Of a stretch of 49,737 nt of DNA, positions 1 through 8,658 are shown in pieces; the stretch's first letter is position 1, and each line of letters starts with the position of its first letter. The notes under the pieces are model-generated. The model was given only the letters and a program-made list of their open reading frames with translations. It was not told where the DNA came from and ran no database searches. The DNA is taken from the NCBI GenBank assembly GCA_030432155.1, contig JAUIHQ010000004.1, positions 1 to 49,737 of the forward strand, written 5' to 3'. This stretch comes from a bacterium. GTDB taxonomy: Bacteria > Verrucomicrobiota > Kiritimatiellia > CAIVKH01. The position numbers were made by a program, and so were the translations under genes.

Positions 1-2
1 TG

Positions 3-461
3 TCGGGCGGAGCCCGCGCCCGCGAGGTTCCGGTGAGCGCTATCGATACCGCCGGGGAGGTGCTGGCATCGACCGTCACCGATAACCAGGGCGTCTTTGC
101 CTTTCCCGCTCCCTGCCGGTGCGATCTTACGATTGTTGTCGAATCCGGCGACGGCCACCGGGGAACCTGGACGATCCGGAAGGAAACGCTCCCCGCGGAG
201 CTGTCGCCGGGCCCGGAAACCGCAGACGGCAACATACCTGACGATTCCCTCCAGACCCCCGGCAAACTCGAGCCGCGGCAACCGGCGGATACCGATCTCG
301 CAATGCTGCGGGAACAGGTTCGCGAGCTCGCGGAGCAACTCGACCGGATGCAGAACGAAACACGATTGCGGGACATTCTCGCCGGTATCGGATTTCTGTT
401 GGGCGGAGCCGGTATATGGGCCTGGGCCGCCACACGACGCAAAGCGGACAGGCGGGGCTGA
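3..461 (+). CDS. NikL-like component of an ECF nickel/cobalt transporter, 5'-truncated by the window edge
   Basis: The frame is open to the left edge, and the upstream residues (GGARAREVPV) continue the same beta-rich domain, so the gene starts outside the window and the GTG at 33 is not its start. The visible part has a carboxypeptidase-regulatory-like fold signature (TVTDNQGVFAFP), a polar linker, a short coiled coil (LREQVRELAEQLDRM) and one C-terminal membrane helix (ILAGIGFLLGGAGIWAWAA) followed by basic residues. This layout fits the accessory NikL proteins that accompany NikM/NikN-type nickel or cobalt transporters; the soluble part should lie outside the membrane. Its TGA shares one base with the cbiQ start (TGATG), which indicates translational coupling. 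The family call rests on architecture plus the CbiQ/CbiO neighbours. The metal (Ni or Co) cannot be told from the sequence. Confidence 0.6.
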   Translation, partial: SGGARAREVPVSAIDTAGEVLASTVTDNQGVFAFPAPCRCDLTIVVESGDGHRGTWTIRKETLPAELSPGPETADGNIPDDSLQTPGKLEPRQPADTDLAMLREQVRELAEQLDRMQNETRLRDILAGIGFLLGGAGIWAWAATRRKADRRG

Positions 462-1207
462 TGGATATTTTCACCCCCCAGCCCGCTTCATATCTCCGGG
501 AACTTGATCCGCGGGTCCGGGTGGCTTGCACGTTCGCATTCGCCCTGGCCGTCACCTTTCTATCCCACCTGCCTTCGTTGATCATCGCCCTCGCAACCGG
601 CGCGCTGCTCACGCACCTTTCGCGAAAACCGTGGAAGCGGATCCTGAAGCGCACCGCGGTGCTCAACCTGTTCCTTCTCCTCCTTGGATTGTCGCTGGCG
701 GTTTCGATTCCCGGAGAAATTCTGTACCTGGTCGGTCCGTTCATGCTGTCACGGGAAGGTCTGACCCTGGGCCTCGTCATCCTGCTCCGGGCCAACGCCA
801 TCCTGCTGACCGTCACCGCCCTTCTCGGAAGTATGGAGCCCCCCAACCTCGGGTTCGCCCTGTACCGCCTCGGCGTCCCGGCGTCGTTCACGCACATCCT
901 GCTGTTCATGATCCGGTACATCGAGGTTATCCATGTCGAGTACCACCGCCTTCGGGACGCCATGCAGACCCGGGCGTTCGAACCCGCGACCAACCTGCAC
1001 ACCTTCCGCAGCTTCGGCTACCTGATCGGATTGCTGCTCGTACGCAGCCTCGACCGGTCGAACCGGGTGCTGGCGGCGATGAAATGCCGCGGGTTTTACG
1101 GGCGGTATCACGTGATGCAGACCCTGACCTGGGAACGCCGGGATACTTCATTTACCGTTGCTGCCATCCTCGTGGTTCTGGTTATGATTGTGCTGGAGAT
1201 CATGTGA
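461..1207 (+). CDS. cbiQ: ECF transporter transmembrane (T) component CbiQ
   Basis: This is the membrane coupling subunit of an energy-coupling-factor importer for nickel or cobalt. It transmits ATPase movement to the substrate-binding membrane protein. The 248-residue product has several hydrophobic segments (for example FAFALAVTFLSHLPSLIIAL and the C-terminal VAAILVVLVMIVLEIM). It also has the two family coupling motifs of the Ala-x-x-x-Arg-(A/G)-Phe type, AMQTRAF and AMKCRGF, which contact the ATPase. I chose the ATG at 461 because it overlaps the upstream stop (TGATG) and begins MDIFTPQPASYLRELDPRVR, typical of CbiQ; an upstream ATG at 416 would lie inside the NikL gene. The stop overlaps the cbiO GTG start. 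The metal-binding CbiM/NikM partner is probably just outside the window. Confidence 0.9.
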   Translation: MDIFTPQPASYLRELDPRVRVACTFAFALAVTFLSHLPSLIIALATGALLTHLSRKPWKRILKRTAVLNLFLLLLGLSLAVSIPGEILYLVGPFMLSREGLTLGLVILLRANAILLTVTALLGSMEPPNLGFALYRLGVPASFTHILLFMIRYIEVIHVEYHRLRDAMQTRAFEPATNLHTFRSFGYLIGLLLVRSLDRSNRVLAAMKCRGFYGRYHVMQTLTWERRDTSFTVAAILVVLVMIVLEIM

Positions 1208-1872
1208 ACGACCCCCTCATTCAACTGAAGAACCTGTCCTTTGCCTACGATGCGGAACGGCCGGTACTCGACGGGCTGAGCCTTGACCTTCAGCGGGGGC
1301 AGCGTCTCGGCCTGATCGGGGGCAACGGTTCCGGCAAAACCACGCTGCTTCACCTGATTGTGGGATTGATCAAACCCCGGAGCGGCCGGGTGGTTGTCTT
1401 CGGCCAGACCCGAAGCGGGGAGAGGGACTTCAAGGAAGTGCGACGCAGGGTCGGACTCGTATTTCAGGATGCGGACGACCAGCTTTTCTGCCCGACCGTC
1501 CTCGAGGATGTGGCCTTCGGTCCCCGTAACCTCGGTTGTTCCATCGAGGAGGCAAGGGAATCCGCCGTCACCACACTGCGGAATCTCGGCCTCGAGGGGT
1601 TTGAGAACCGCGTGACCTACCGCCTGTCCGGCGGGGAAAAACGACTGGTCGCCCTTGCCACCGTCCTTGCGATGAAGCCGGATGTTCTTCTGCTGGATGA
1701 ACCGGGGGGCAATCTCGACGAAACGTCGCGGGCCCGGCTCACCGAGATTCTCGCGTCTCTCCCCCAGACCATCCTTCTCGTCACCCACGAGCCGGAGCTG
1801 CTGAACCGCGTGGCGACCGATGTGGTCCGGCTGGAAAACGGAGCGGTCAAAGGAACAACCTCCAGGCCGTAG
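1204..1872 (+). CDS. cbiO: ECF transporter ATPase CbiO
   Basis: This is the cytoplasmic ABC ATPase (222 aa) that powers nickel/cobalt uptake with CbiQ. Visible motifs are Walker A GGNGSGKT (residues 39-46), Q-loop Gln88, signature LSGGEKR (141-147), Walker B VLLLDE (161-166) and switch His195 (VTHE). The start is the GTG at 1204, which overlaps the cbiQ stop as ATGTGA; longer in-frame readings run antiparallel to cbiQ coding and lack family similarity. It is slightly shorter than many CbiO proteins (about 270 aa) and ends soon after the H-loop. Only one ATPase gene is present, so the module probably uses a homodimer, as is usual for dedicated Ni/Co ECF systems. Confidence 0.93.
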   Translation: MNDPLIQLKNLSFAYDAERPVLDGLSLDLQRGQRLGLIGGNGSGKTTLLHLIVGLIKPRSGRVVVFGQTRSGERDFKEVRRRVGLVFQDADDQLFCPTVLEDVAFGPRNLGCSIEEARESAVTTLRNLGLEGFENRVTYRLSGGEKRLVALATVLAMKPDVLLLDEPGGNLDETSRARLTEILASLPQTILLVTHEPELLNRVATDVVRLENGAVKGTTSRP

Positions 1873-1908
1873 TCGTCCGGTCCGCCACCAACCGCCCCGC
1901 CGCGCGAA

Positions 1909-2646
1909 TCAGCGCATGGCCTTCATATACTCACGGCGCATGCGGGCGATGTTGTCGATGGAGATGCTCTTGGGGCAGGCGGCTTCGCACTCGGCGTGAT
2001 TGGAGCAGTTGCCGAATACTTCCCTGTCCATCTGCTCCACCATCCGCAACGCCCGCTGCTTGCGCTCGGCATGTCCCTGAGGAAGCAGGGCAAGCTGGGA
2101 AATCTTCGCGCTGGTGAAAAGCGAGGCTGACGCATTCGGACAGGCGGCCACGCAGGCGCCGCAGCCGATACAGGCCGCGGCATCCATCGCCTTCTCGGCA
2201 ATATCCTTGGATATCGGAATCGCATTGCCGTCCGGGGCCGAGCCGGTGTTCACCGACACATATCCGCCGGCGGCGATAATCCGGTCGAACGCCCCGCGGT
2301 CGACCACCAGGTCTTTGATCACCGGGAATCCCTTTGCCCGGAACGGCTCGACCGTGATCACCGCCCCGTCGGGAAACTCGCGCATCCGCAATTCGCAGGT
2401 CGTGCAGGCCCGTTTCGGGCCGTGGGCCATCCCGTTGATCACCAGGCCGCACATCCCGCAGATGCCCTCGCGGCAGTCGCTGTCGAACGCAACCGGCTCC
2501 TCACCCCGCCCGATGATCTCCTCATTGAGGTTGTCGAGCATCTCCAGGAACGACATTTCGGGGAGAACGTTGTCGATGGAGTATTCGACAAAGCTTCCCG
2601 GGATCTCCGGCCCTTCCTGCCGCCACATCTTGATCGTGAACTTCAT
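1909..2646 (-). CDS. sdhB: Succinate dehydrogenase/fumarate reductase iron-sulfur subunit
   Basis: This subunit carries electrons between the flavoprotein and the membrane cytochrome. The 245-residue product shows all three cluster sites: a plant-type [2Fe-2S] site ([12 protein letters not shown] at 56-67, plus CTTC at 81-84), a [4Fe-4S] site ([12 protein letters not shown] at 159-170) and a third site (Cys214, Cys220, Cys224, followed by Pro) typical of [3Fe-4S] binding. Its ATG shares one base with the sdhA stop, so it is the last gene of a coupled sdhC-sdhA-sdhB operon. The length and sequence style match the epsilonproteobacterial/Bacteroidota/Geobacter-type enzymes, some of which work in both directions. 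The direction used here cannot be read from the sequence. Confidence 0.93.
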   Translation of the reverse strand: MKFTIKMWRQEGPEIPGSFVEYSIDNVLPEMSFLEMLDNLNEEIIGRGEEPVAFDSDCREGICGMCGLVINGMAHGPKRACTTCELRMREFPDGAVITVEPFRAKGFPVIKDLVVDRGAFDRIIAAGGYVSVNTGSAPDGNAIPISKDIAEKAMDAAACIGCGACVAACPNASASLFTSAKISQLALLPQGHAERKQRALRMVEQMDREVFGNCSNHAECEAACPKSISIDNIARMRREYMKAMR

Positions 2647-4577
2647 TACTTGTAGCTCCTCTGTGCCAGATGCACGTTCTCGAATTCCAGCGACTCCTTG
2701 TGCATGACCGGATCCTTGCCCGCGCCCTTGAATTCCCAGGCCGCGACATGACAGAAGGTGTCGTCATGCCGGAGCGCCTCGCCTTCCGGCGTCTGGTGTT
2801 CCTCCCGGAAATGACCACCGCAGGACTCCTCGCGACCGAGCGCGTCCCGGGCCATCAGCTCGCCGAGTTCGAGGAAGTCGGCCACGCGACCGGCAAACTC
2901 GAGGCTCTTGTTCAGATCCTCGGCCGACCCGCCGACCTTGACATTCTTCCAGTAATCCTCGCGCAGGCCCTTGATGTCGCTGATCGCCTGCTGAAGCCCC
3001 TTCTCGTTCCGGCCCATGCCGACCTGGTTCCACATGATCCGGCCGACTTCCCACCAGTACTGGCGAACGGTTTTGTTGCCCTTGATCGAGAGGAGTTTCT
3101 TCACGGCATCATCCACCTCGTTGCGGCTGGCCCGGAACGCGTCATGATCCGTGGTCAGTCCGTCGGGCCGATGTTCGGCGAGGAAGTCACCGATGGTGGC
3201 GGGAATCACGAAATAGCCGTCGGCCAGCCCCTGCATGAGGGCGCTCGCCCCGAGCCGGTTGGCCCCGTGATCGGAGAAGTTCGCCTCGCCGAGAACATAC
3301 AGCCCCTGGATGGTGCTCATCAGGTTGTAGTCCACCCACAGGCCGCCCATCGTGTAGTGCGGGGCGGGATAAATCTTCATCGGCGTCTGGTAGGGATCGT
3401 CGTCGGTGATCTCGTGGTACATCGCGAACAGGTTGCCGTAACGGTCGCGTATCATGTCCTTCCCGAGCCGTTTGATGGCATCGCCGAAATCGAGGTAGAC
3501 CGCGTAGCCGGTGGGGCCGACGCCGAAGCCGTCGTCGCACATCGCCTTGGCCGCGCGGGACGCGATATCGCGGGGCACAAGGTTGCCGAACGCGGGGTAT
3601 TTCCGCTCCAGGTAGTAATCCCGTTCCTTCTCCGGGATCTGGTGGGGCGGACGGTCGTCGCCTTTCTTCTTCGGCACCCACACCCGGCCGTCGTTGCGCA
3701 GGCTTTCGCTCATCAGCGTGAGCTTGGACTGGGTCTCGCCCATCTGGGGCAGGCAGGTCGGATGAATCTGGGTGTAGCAGGGGTTGGCGAAGAACGCGCC
3801 TTTCTTGTAGCACCGCCAGGCCGCGGTGGCATTGGAATTCACCGCGTTGGTGGAGAGGAAGAAGACGGTGGAATACCCGCCGGTGGCGAGGCAAACCGCA
3901 TCGGCGGCATAGGATTCGATCTCGCCGGTGACGAGATTGCGAACGGTGATGCCGCGGGCCCGGCCGTCCACGAGAACCACATCCAGCATTTCACGCCTGG
4001 TGTAGAGTTTCACCCGCCCCTCGTCGACCTGCCGCATCAGCGCGCTGTAGCAACCGAGCAGGAGCTGCTGGCCGGTCTGGCCCCGGGCATAAAAGGTACG
4101 CGAGACCTGGGCGCCGCCGAACGAGCGGTTGGCGAGGGTGCCGCCGTACTCCCGGGCAAAGGGAACGCCGGCCGCCACACACTGGTCGATGATATTGGCG
4201 CTGACCTCGGCCAGACGGTAGACGTTGGCCTCGCGGGAACGGAAGTCGCCGCCTTTCACGGTGTCGTAGAACAGGCGCCAGACGCTGTCGCCGTCGTTCT
4301 GATAATTCTTGGCCGCATTGATGCCGCCCTGCGCGGCCACGCTGTGCGCGCGGCGCGGGCTGTCCTGAATGCAGAAATTCAGCACGTTGTAGCCCAGCTC
4401 GCCGAGCGAGGCCGCAGCCGCTCCGCCGGCCAGGCCGGTCCCGACCACGATGACGGTATACTTTCGCTTGTTGGCCGGGGCCACCAGCTTGATGCCGGCC
4501 TTGTGGTTCTTCCACTTGTCCTGGATCGAACCCTCGGGGATTTTCGCGTTGAGAATGGATTCGGCGCCCGCGGTCAT
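2646..4577 (-). CDS. sdhA: Succinate dehydrogenase/fumarate reductase flavoprotein subunit
   Basis: This is the catalytic FAD subunit (643 aa) interconverting succinate and fumarate on the membrane surface. It has an N-terminal dinucleotide fold ([20 protein letters not shown], around residues 44-63) and the histidine expected to carry covalent FAD (His78, [12 protein letters not shown]). The active-site and capping regions include HPTCLP, and the C-terminal helical domain contains CGGHFREEH. The start is the ATG at 4577, whose ATGA overlaps the sdhC stop; a longer reading to 4685 lies inside sdhC coding and is rejected. The long form with a roughly 30-residue N-terminal extension before the FAD fold is characteristic of the three-subunit b558-type enzymes. 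Confidence 0.94.
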   Translation of the reverse strand: MTAGAESILNAKIPEGSIQDKWKNHKAGIKLVAPANKRKYTVIVVGTGLAGGAAAASLGELGYNVLNFCIQDSPRRAHSVAAQGGINAAKNYQNDGDSVWRLFYDTVKGGDFRSREANVYRLAEVSANIIDQCVAAGVPFAREYGGTLANRSFGGAQVSRTFYARGQTGQQLLLGCYSALMRQVDEGRVKLYTRREMLDVVLVDGRARGITVRNLVTGEIESYAADAVCLATGGYSTVFFLSTNAVNSNATAAWRCYKKGAFFANPCYTQIHPTCLPQMGETQSKLTLMSESLRNDGRVWVPKKKGDDRPPHQIPEKERDYYLERKYPAFGNLVPRDIASRAAKAMCDDGFGVGPTGYAVYLDFGDAIKRLGKDMIRDRYGNLFAMYHEITDDDPYQTPMKIYPAPHYTMGGLWVDYNLMSTIQGLYVLGEANFSDHGANRLGASALMQGLADGYFVIPATIGDFLAEHRPDGLTTDHDAFRASRNEVDDAVKKLLSIKGNKTVRQYWWEVGRIMWNQVGMGRNEKGLQQAISDIKGLREDYWKNVKVGGSAEDLNKSLEFAGRVADFLELGELMARDALGREESCGGHFREEHQTPEGEALRHDDTFCHVAAWEFKGAGKDPVMHKESLEFENVHLAQRSYK

Positions 4578-5269
4578 GCCGCACCTCCGATCTGGGTGAA
4601 ATAGAAATACAGGGGTAAGACGAGAAAACCTCCGGCCAGCAGCAGGGCGAAGATGAACCCGACGGTGTAAATCAACGGGCTGCATTTGGGCGCCATGGCC
4701 CCCAGCGACTGCAGGGAGCTCCAGAAGCCGTGGCGAAGGTGCATGCCGAGCAGGAACATGACCGCGGCATAGCCGAATGCAACCACCGGGTTGGCGAAGG
4801 CTTCGGCCACCGAGGCATAGAGGTCTTTCATTTCCGTGCCGTGAACCTCGGTTACCGGATGAGGCTCACCGCCGTTGAATTTGAACATCCAGATGTGGGC
4901 GGGGATGAAGAGGAGAAGAATGATGCCGGTGTAAATCATGGACTTCGACGCAGCGGTTACCTTGCTGGGACCGCCCTTGGATGCGGTGACCGCGTACCTG
5001 TCGGTCCGCGCCCGTTTCTTTTCCGCGACGACCTGGAAGGCGGAGATGACATGAAACAGGAAGATCGCCAGCAGGCCCGCCTCCGCGACCCACAGCAGAG
5101 GGCCGAGGCCTTCCAGGTGGTGAGCATAACTGTTGAACAGGTCCGATCCGGCAAACATCGTCAGGTTGCCGCCGAGGTGGACGATCAGGAACAGCATCAG
5201 GAAAATTCCCGATACGGCCATGATGACCTTTTTGCCCACCGTCGATCGAAGGGGTTTGTTCTGGTTCAT
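4574..5269 (-). CDS. sdhC: Succinate dehydrogenase/fumarate reductase cytochrome b subunit (b558 type)
   Basis: This integral membrane anchor (231 aa) is expected to hold haem b and exchange electrons with quinone. About five hydrophobic helices are visible, beginning [22 protein letters not shown]. Histidines inside or next to helices (VHLGG, FHVISAF, HIWMF, HLRHGFW) are the likely haem ligands. A single large anchor instead of separate SdhC and SdhD is typical of the b558 family. A good ribosome site (AAGGA, about 6 nt before the ATG) supports this start. The TGA overlaps the sdhA ATG by four bases. It is preceded by about 100 bases after the lyase gene, so the four genes may form one transcript. 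Confidence 0.9.
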   Translation of the reverse strand: MNQNKPLRSTVGKKVIMAVSGIFLMLFLIVHLGGNLTMFAGSDLFNSYAHHLEGLGPLLWVAEAGLLAIFLFHVISAFQVVAEKKRARTDRYAVTASKGGPSKVTAASKSMIYTGIILLLFIPAHIWMFKFNGGEPHPVTEVHGTEMKDLYASVAEAFANPVVAFGYAAVMFLLGMHLRHGFWSSLQSLGAMAPKCSPLIYTVGFIFALLLAGGFLVLPLYFYFTQIGGAA

Positions 5270-5372
5270 GATAATTCCTTTATCTGTCTCATGCCCGGGC
5301 CCGCAGGGGCGCCGACTTGATCAATATGACGTGTTTCCAGTCGACTTCAACCTGGAACTCGATGCCGGGTGT

Positions 5373-6761
5373 TTACTCCAGGTTCGGTCCGGTGCAGTTC
5401 TTGACCAGCTTGTCGAAATCCTCGCCGGTCATGATGCCTTTCTCCACCACGATCTCGCGAGCCGTCTTCTTGGTCTTCAGCGATTCCTTCACCAGCGCCG
5501 CCACCTTGTCGTACCCGAGAATCGGGTTCAGGATGGTGCCCAGCCCGCCGCTGGTCTCGAAATAGTGATAGCAGCGCTCCCGGTTCGCCTCGATGCCGAC
5601 AATGCATTTATCGGCGAGCATCCTCGCGCACCGCTCAAGGATGCGGAATGACTTCACGAGGTTATAACCGGTCACCGGCATGTGTGTGTTGAGCTCGAGC
5701 TGTCCCGCCGCGGCCGCGAGCTGGACCGCATGGTCGTTGCCCATGACCTGGATGCAGGCCATGTTCGCCGCCTCGCAGATGCTGGGATTGATTTTGCCCG
5801 GCATGATCGAGGAGCCCGGCTCCACCGCGGGCAGCACCACCTCGGCGAGGCCGGTGTTGGGCCCGGAAGCCAGCAGGCGAAGATCGTTGCAGGTTTTGCC
5901 GATATCCATCGCGGTCATCCGCAACGAGGAGGACATGTCGGCCATGTCGGTGAGAAACTGGGTGATCTCGATGCCGTTCTCCGCGGGCCGGAAGGATTTC
6001 CCGGAGATCTCGGAGAGTTGTTTGGCGATTTCCGGCCGGTAGGAGGCCTTGGTGTTCACGCCGGTTCCGATCGCATTGCCGCCGGCGCCGATTTCCAGCA
6101 GTCGGTCGCGCGACGCCTCGATGCGGCGGATGTCCTTGCGCAGGCTGTTGGCCCACGCCGCGAATCCCTGGCCAAGGGTTTCCGGGACCGCATCCTGCAA
6201 GTGGGTGCGGCCGCTTTTGATGATGTCCTTGAACTCATCGGCCTTGGTTTCGAGGGTCTCGATCAGATGCTGGAGCGCAGGCACGAGGTCGTCCACGAGA
6301 TAGACGCAGGCTACGCGGATACCGGAGGGAAAGATGTTGTTGGTGGACTGGCCCTTGTTCACGTCGTCGTTGGGATGGATCAGACTGCGGTCGCCGCGCG
6401 TACCCCCCAGCTCCTCGTTGGCGATGTTGGCCAGCACCTCGTTGGTGTTCATGTTGGAGGACGTGCCCGAGCCGGCATGAAAGACGTCGATGGGGAATTG
6501 GTCCTCGAAGCCTCCGGCCAGAACCTTCTGACAAGCCGCCGCTATGGCGTCCTTCTTCTTGTCGTCCATCAGGCCGAGCACGTGGTTGGCCCGGGCGCAG
6601 GCCCATTTCAGGCGAACCATGCCGTGAACGATCTCAATCGGAAGCCGTTCCCCGGCCACGTCAAAATTCATCAACGACCGGCAGGTATGCACGCCGTAGT
6701 AGGCTTCCACCGGAACGTCGAGTTCTCCAAGCGAATCTTTTTCCACACGTGTTTGCGTCAT
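5373..6761 (-). CDS. Fumarase/aspartase superfamily lyase (class II fumarate hydratase or aspartate ammonia-lyase)
   Basis: This 462-residue member of the superfamily either hydrates fumarate to malate or releases ammonia from aspartate to give fumarate. The catalytic loop GSSIMPGKINPS (316-327, with Ser318 as probable base) and GRTHLQDA with His187 are intact. The signatures are mixed. The early YYGVHT, MNTNEVLANI and NKGQSTNN stretches resemble aspartases (Thr in STN, where fumarases have Ser-Ser-Asn). His187, rather than Gln, and the tail NPILGYDKVA look like class II fumarase, although some aspartases also have this His. A strong ribosome site (AAGGAG) precedes the ATG. It lies directly upstream of sdhC-A-B on the same strand, so fumarate supply or removal is the likely role either way. 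Confidence 0.8.
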   Translation of the reverse strand: MTQTRVEKDSLGELDVPVEAYYGVHTCRSLMNFDVAGERLPIEIVHGMVRLKWACARANHVLGLMDDKKKDAIAAACQKVLAGGFEDQFPIDVFHAGSGTSSNMNTNEVLANIANEELGGTRGDRSLIHPNDDVNKGQSTNNIFPSGIRVACVYLVDDLVPALQHLIETLETKADEFKDIIKSGRTHLQDAVPETLGQGFAAWANSLRKDIRRIEASRDRLLEIGAGGNAIGTGVNTKASYRPEIAKQLSEISGKSFRPAENGIEITQFLTDMADMSSSLRMTAMDIGKTCNDLRLLASGPNTGLAEVVLPAVEPGSSIMPGKINPSICEAANMACIQVMGNDHAVQLAAAAGQLELNTHMPVTGYNLVKSFRILERCARMLADKCIVGIEANRERCYHYFETSGGLGTILNPILGYDKVAALVKESLKTKKTAREIVVEKGIMTGEDFDKLVKNCTGPNLE

Positions 6762-6838
6762 GAATCAGGATCTCCTTTTCCAAAAATCGGCATCAAAGTC
6801 TCAACGGTTGTACCACAACCGCCAACCCGAATCGAGCA

Positions 6839-7084
6839 TCAGGGATTCCCCGGTCGAAGCGGGTCGAACAAGTATTCGAGGCCGTTGGCCTTGATTTCAT
6901 ACATGATGCGAAGCATCTCCCCCAGCTTCCCTTCGGGATACCCCTTGCGATGAAACCAGACAACATAGGGCTCCGGCAGATCGACCAGCAGTCGTCCCTT
7001 GTACTTGCCGAAGGGCATGCGGGTGCGGGCCAGGGTGAGCAGGTACGCCTGGTCGATGCTGAGGCCGGAAGGGTCGTCCGTCAT
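6839..7084 (-). CDS. DUF3820 family protein
   Basis: This small cytoplasmic protein (81 aa) has the family core MPFGKYKGRLLVDLPEPYV followed by WFHRKGYPEGKLGEML. DUF3820 proteins are about 70-90 residues long. The core also resembles a segment found next to nuclease domains, and the molecular function is not established. The start is placed at the ATG at 7084, just after a purine-rich GGGGCGAGG stretch; a longer start at 7135 would add 17 unconserved residues overlapping the divergent control region. It lies alone between the lyase gene and the divergent M48 peptidase gene. Confidence 0.75.
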   Translation of the reverse strand: MTDDPSGLSIDQAYLLTLARTRMPFGKYKGRLLVDLPEPYVVWFHRKGYPEGKLGEMLRIMYEIKANGLEYLFDPLRPGNP

Positions 7085-7185
7085 CCTCTCGCCCCTTTGT
7101 GATGGTTGAGACAGCCATGCATCCCGGGTATTCAATCAGGTTCTTTCCCCCCGGCAAAGATTTTCATGCATCCGGGCGCGGTGAC

Positions 7186-7194
7186 TGGTATGCT
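7186..7194 (+). promoter_or_regulatory. Extended -10 element of the M48 peptidase gene, predicted leaderless
   Basis: TG at 7186-7187, one base, then TATGCT at 7189-7194 form an extended -10 with no good -35. Exactly six bases separate it from the ATG at 7201, and no Shine-Dalgarno sequence is visible. Transcription would start on or next to the start codon. Confidence 0.4.
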
Positions 7195-7200
7195 GACGGC

Positions 7201-7983
7201 ATGAAGCGATTACGTCAGATTGTAGCCGCGGGACTGGTGGCCTGTTTCGCGGTCGGATGCGCGACCGTACCCGAAACGGGACGAAAGCAGTTCAACCTGA
7301 TTTCCGCCCAGCAGGAAATGCAGCTCGGTTACTCGGCGTTCGAACAGATGAAGCAGGAAGTTCCGGTCAGCCGGGACCCCGAAGCCAACGCCCTGGTCAA
7401 CCGGGTCGGGCAGCGTATTTCCGCGGTCGCCGATCTCCCGAACGCCCAGTGGGAATTTGTGGTGTTCGAAAGCGAGGAGGCGAACGCGTTCTGTCTCCCC
7501 GGCGGCAAGGTCGGCATTTACACCGGCATTCTCCCCATCACGAAAACCGAAGCGGGTCTGGCCACGGTCATGGGTCACGAGGTGGCCCACGCGGTGGCCC
7601 GGCACGGAGCGGAACGGATGAGCGAGGCGTTGCTGATCCAGGCCGGCGCGGTCGGCCTGGCGGTCGGACTCGGGGACGAGGATCCGGAAACGCTGGGACT
7701 GGCGATGGCGGCATACGGCGCGGGTGCAACCCTGGGCATCGCCCTCCCCCACAGCCGCAAGCATGAATCAGAGGCGGATTACATCGGCCTCAAATACATG
7801 GCCCGGGCCGGATACGATCCGGAGGAGGCGGTTGCGTTCTGGGAGCGATTCGCGGCCTACAACAAAGAGAAGGGCGGGCAGGGCCTGTGGTTCCTTCGCA
7901 CCCATCCCTTGGATGAAACGCGGATTCAGCGGATCCGGTCGTGGGTTCCTGAAGCCCGGCAGGAATACCGGCCGGCGCCATGA
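7201..7983 (+). CDS. M48 family metallopeptidase, periplasmic lipoprotein
   Basis: This zinc peptidase (260 aa) is probably anchored in the outer membrane facing the periplasm, like the LoiP/YcaL group that handles misassembled outer-membrane proteins. A short signal peptide ends in a lipobox-like AVGC with Cys20. The zinc site is HEVAH (126-130), and the third ligand is probably Glu189 in SRKHESEAD. The conserved SEEANAFCLPGGKVGIYTG stretch precedes the active site. The ATG at 7201 starts the signal peptide directly; an upstream in-frame ATG at 7099 would bury it. The stop overlaps the next gene as ATGA. Position -3 of the lipobox is Ala, which is less usual, so lipidation is probable but not certain. 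Confidence 0.88.
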   Translation: MKRLRQIVAAGLVACFAVGCATVPETGRKQFNLISAQQEMQLGYSAFEQMKQEVPVSRDPEANALVNRVGQRISAVADLPNAQWEFVVFESEEANAFCLPGGKVGIYTGILPITKTEAGLATVMGHEVAHAVARHGAERMSEALLIQAGAVGLAVGLGDEDPETLGLAMAAYGAGATLGIALPHSRKHESEADYIGLKYMARAGYDPEEAVAFWERFAAYNKEKGGQGLWFLRTHPLDETRIQRIRSWVPEARQEYRPAP

Positions 7984-8657
7984 CCGGTGTCGAGCTGGTG
8001 GTGGCCCGGTACCGGGAGGATCTTCGTTGGCTCAAACGCGTGCCGCATTCCCTGCGGATCACCGTGTATGACAAGAGCGGTGAAGCAAGCGACGGCCTTC
8101 CGCTACCGAATGTCGGACGCGAAGCTCACACCTACCTGCATCACATCGTCGAACGATACGACGACCTTGCGGACCTTACGTTTTTCGTCCAGGGCAAACC
8201 GTTCGACCACGTACCGGATCTTCACCGCATCCTGCGTCGGGCGGCGGAGGGTATTGAGAAGGTGGATGGATTTCGCTGGTACGGGTTCGTGATTGATGAA
8301 GACGACCGGACCGGCGCCCGGCTTTTCCAGTCGTGGAGCAAGAATCCGGACCGGGAGCTTCTCGACATGGAGGGATTCTGCCGCGCCTTATGGCCGGGGC
8401 CGACGCCCGACTGCTTCCCCTTCTATCCCGGTGCACATTTCGCGGTCACCGCAGACGCCATCCGCCGCAACCCTCGGTCATTTTATGCGAAGGCCCTCAA
8501 CCTGGCCGTTGACCATCCGAACGGCGCCCACTGCTTCGAGAGAACCTGGGACCGGGTCTTCGGAGCCCACGGCATTCCCGAAGCACTCCGCAGCGAAACC
8601 TTCCCGGTCTTCTTCAAACCCATCCGCAGACACATGAACGGGGATAACAAACAGTAA
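7980..8657 (+). CDS. DUF3431 domain protein
   Basis: This 225-residue soluble protein begins ELVVARYREDLRWLKRVP and contains LPNVGREAHTYLHHIVERYD and FVQGKPFDH. These are the hallmarks of DUF3431, a family widespread in fungi and some bacteria and often near glycosyltransferases. The fold resembles a nucleotide-sugar-dependent transferase, but no catalytic DxD can be named with confidence, so the activity is unknown. The ATG overlaps the peptidase stop (ATGA), so the two genes are translationally coupled. The gene ends one base before the convergent phosphatase gene. Confidence 0.8.
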   Translation: MTGVELVVARYREDLRWLKRVPHSLRITVYDKSGEASDGLPLPNVGREAHTYLHHIVERYDDLADLTFFVQGKPFDHVPDLHRILRRAAEGIEKVDGFRWYGFVIDEDDRTGARLFQSWSKNPDRELLDMEGFCRALWPGPTPDCFPFYPGAHFAVTADAIRRNPRSFYAKALNLAVDHPNGAHCFERTWDRVFGAHGIPEALRSETFPVFFKPIRRHMNGDNKQ

Positions 8658-8658
8658 A

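Noticed and set aside
526-1203. N-terminal extension of CbiO into the cbiQ region
   Set aside because: It runs out of frame across cbiQ coding, is Pro/Arg-rich and lacks any ABC motif. The GTG at 1204 gives a normal CbiO.
2670-4604. Long plus-strand open frame (644 codons) opposite sdhA
   Set aside because: It is the mirror of a highly conserved sdhA and encodes a low-complexity Val/Ala/Gly/His-rich sequence with no domain. Such frames are common opposite GC-rich genes.
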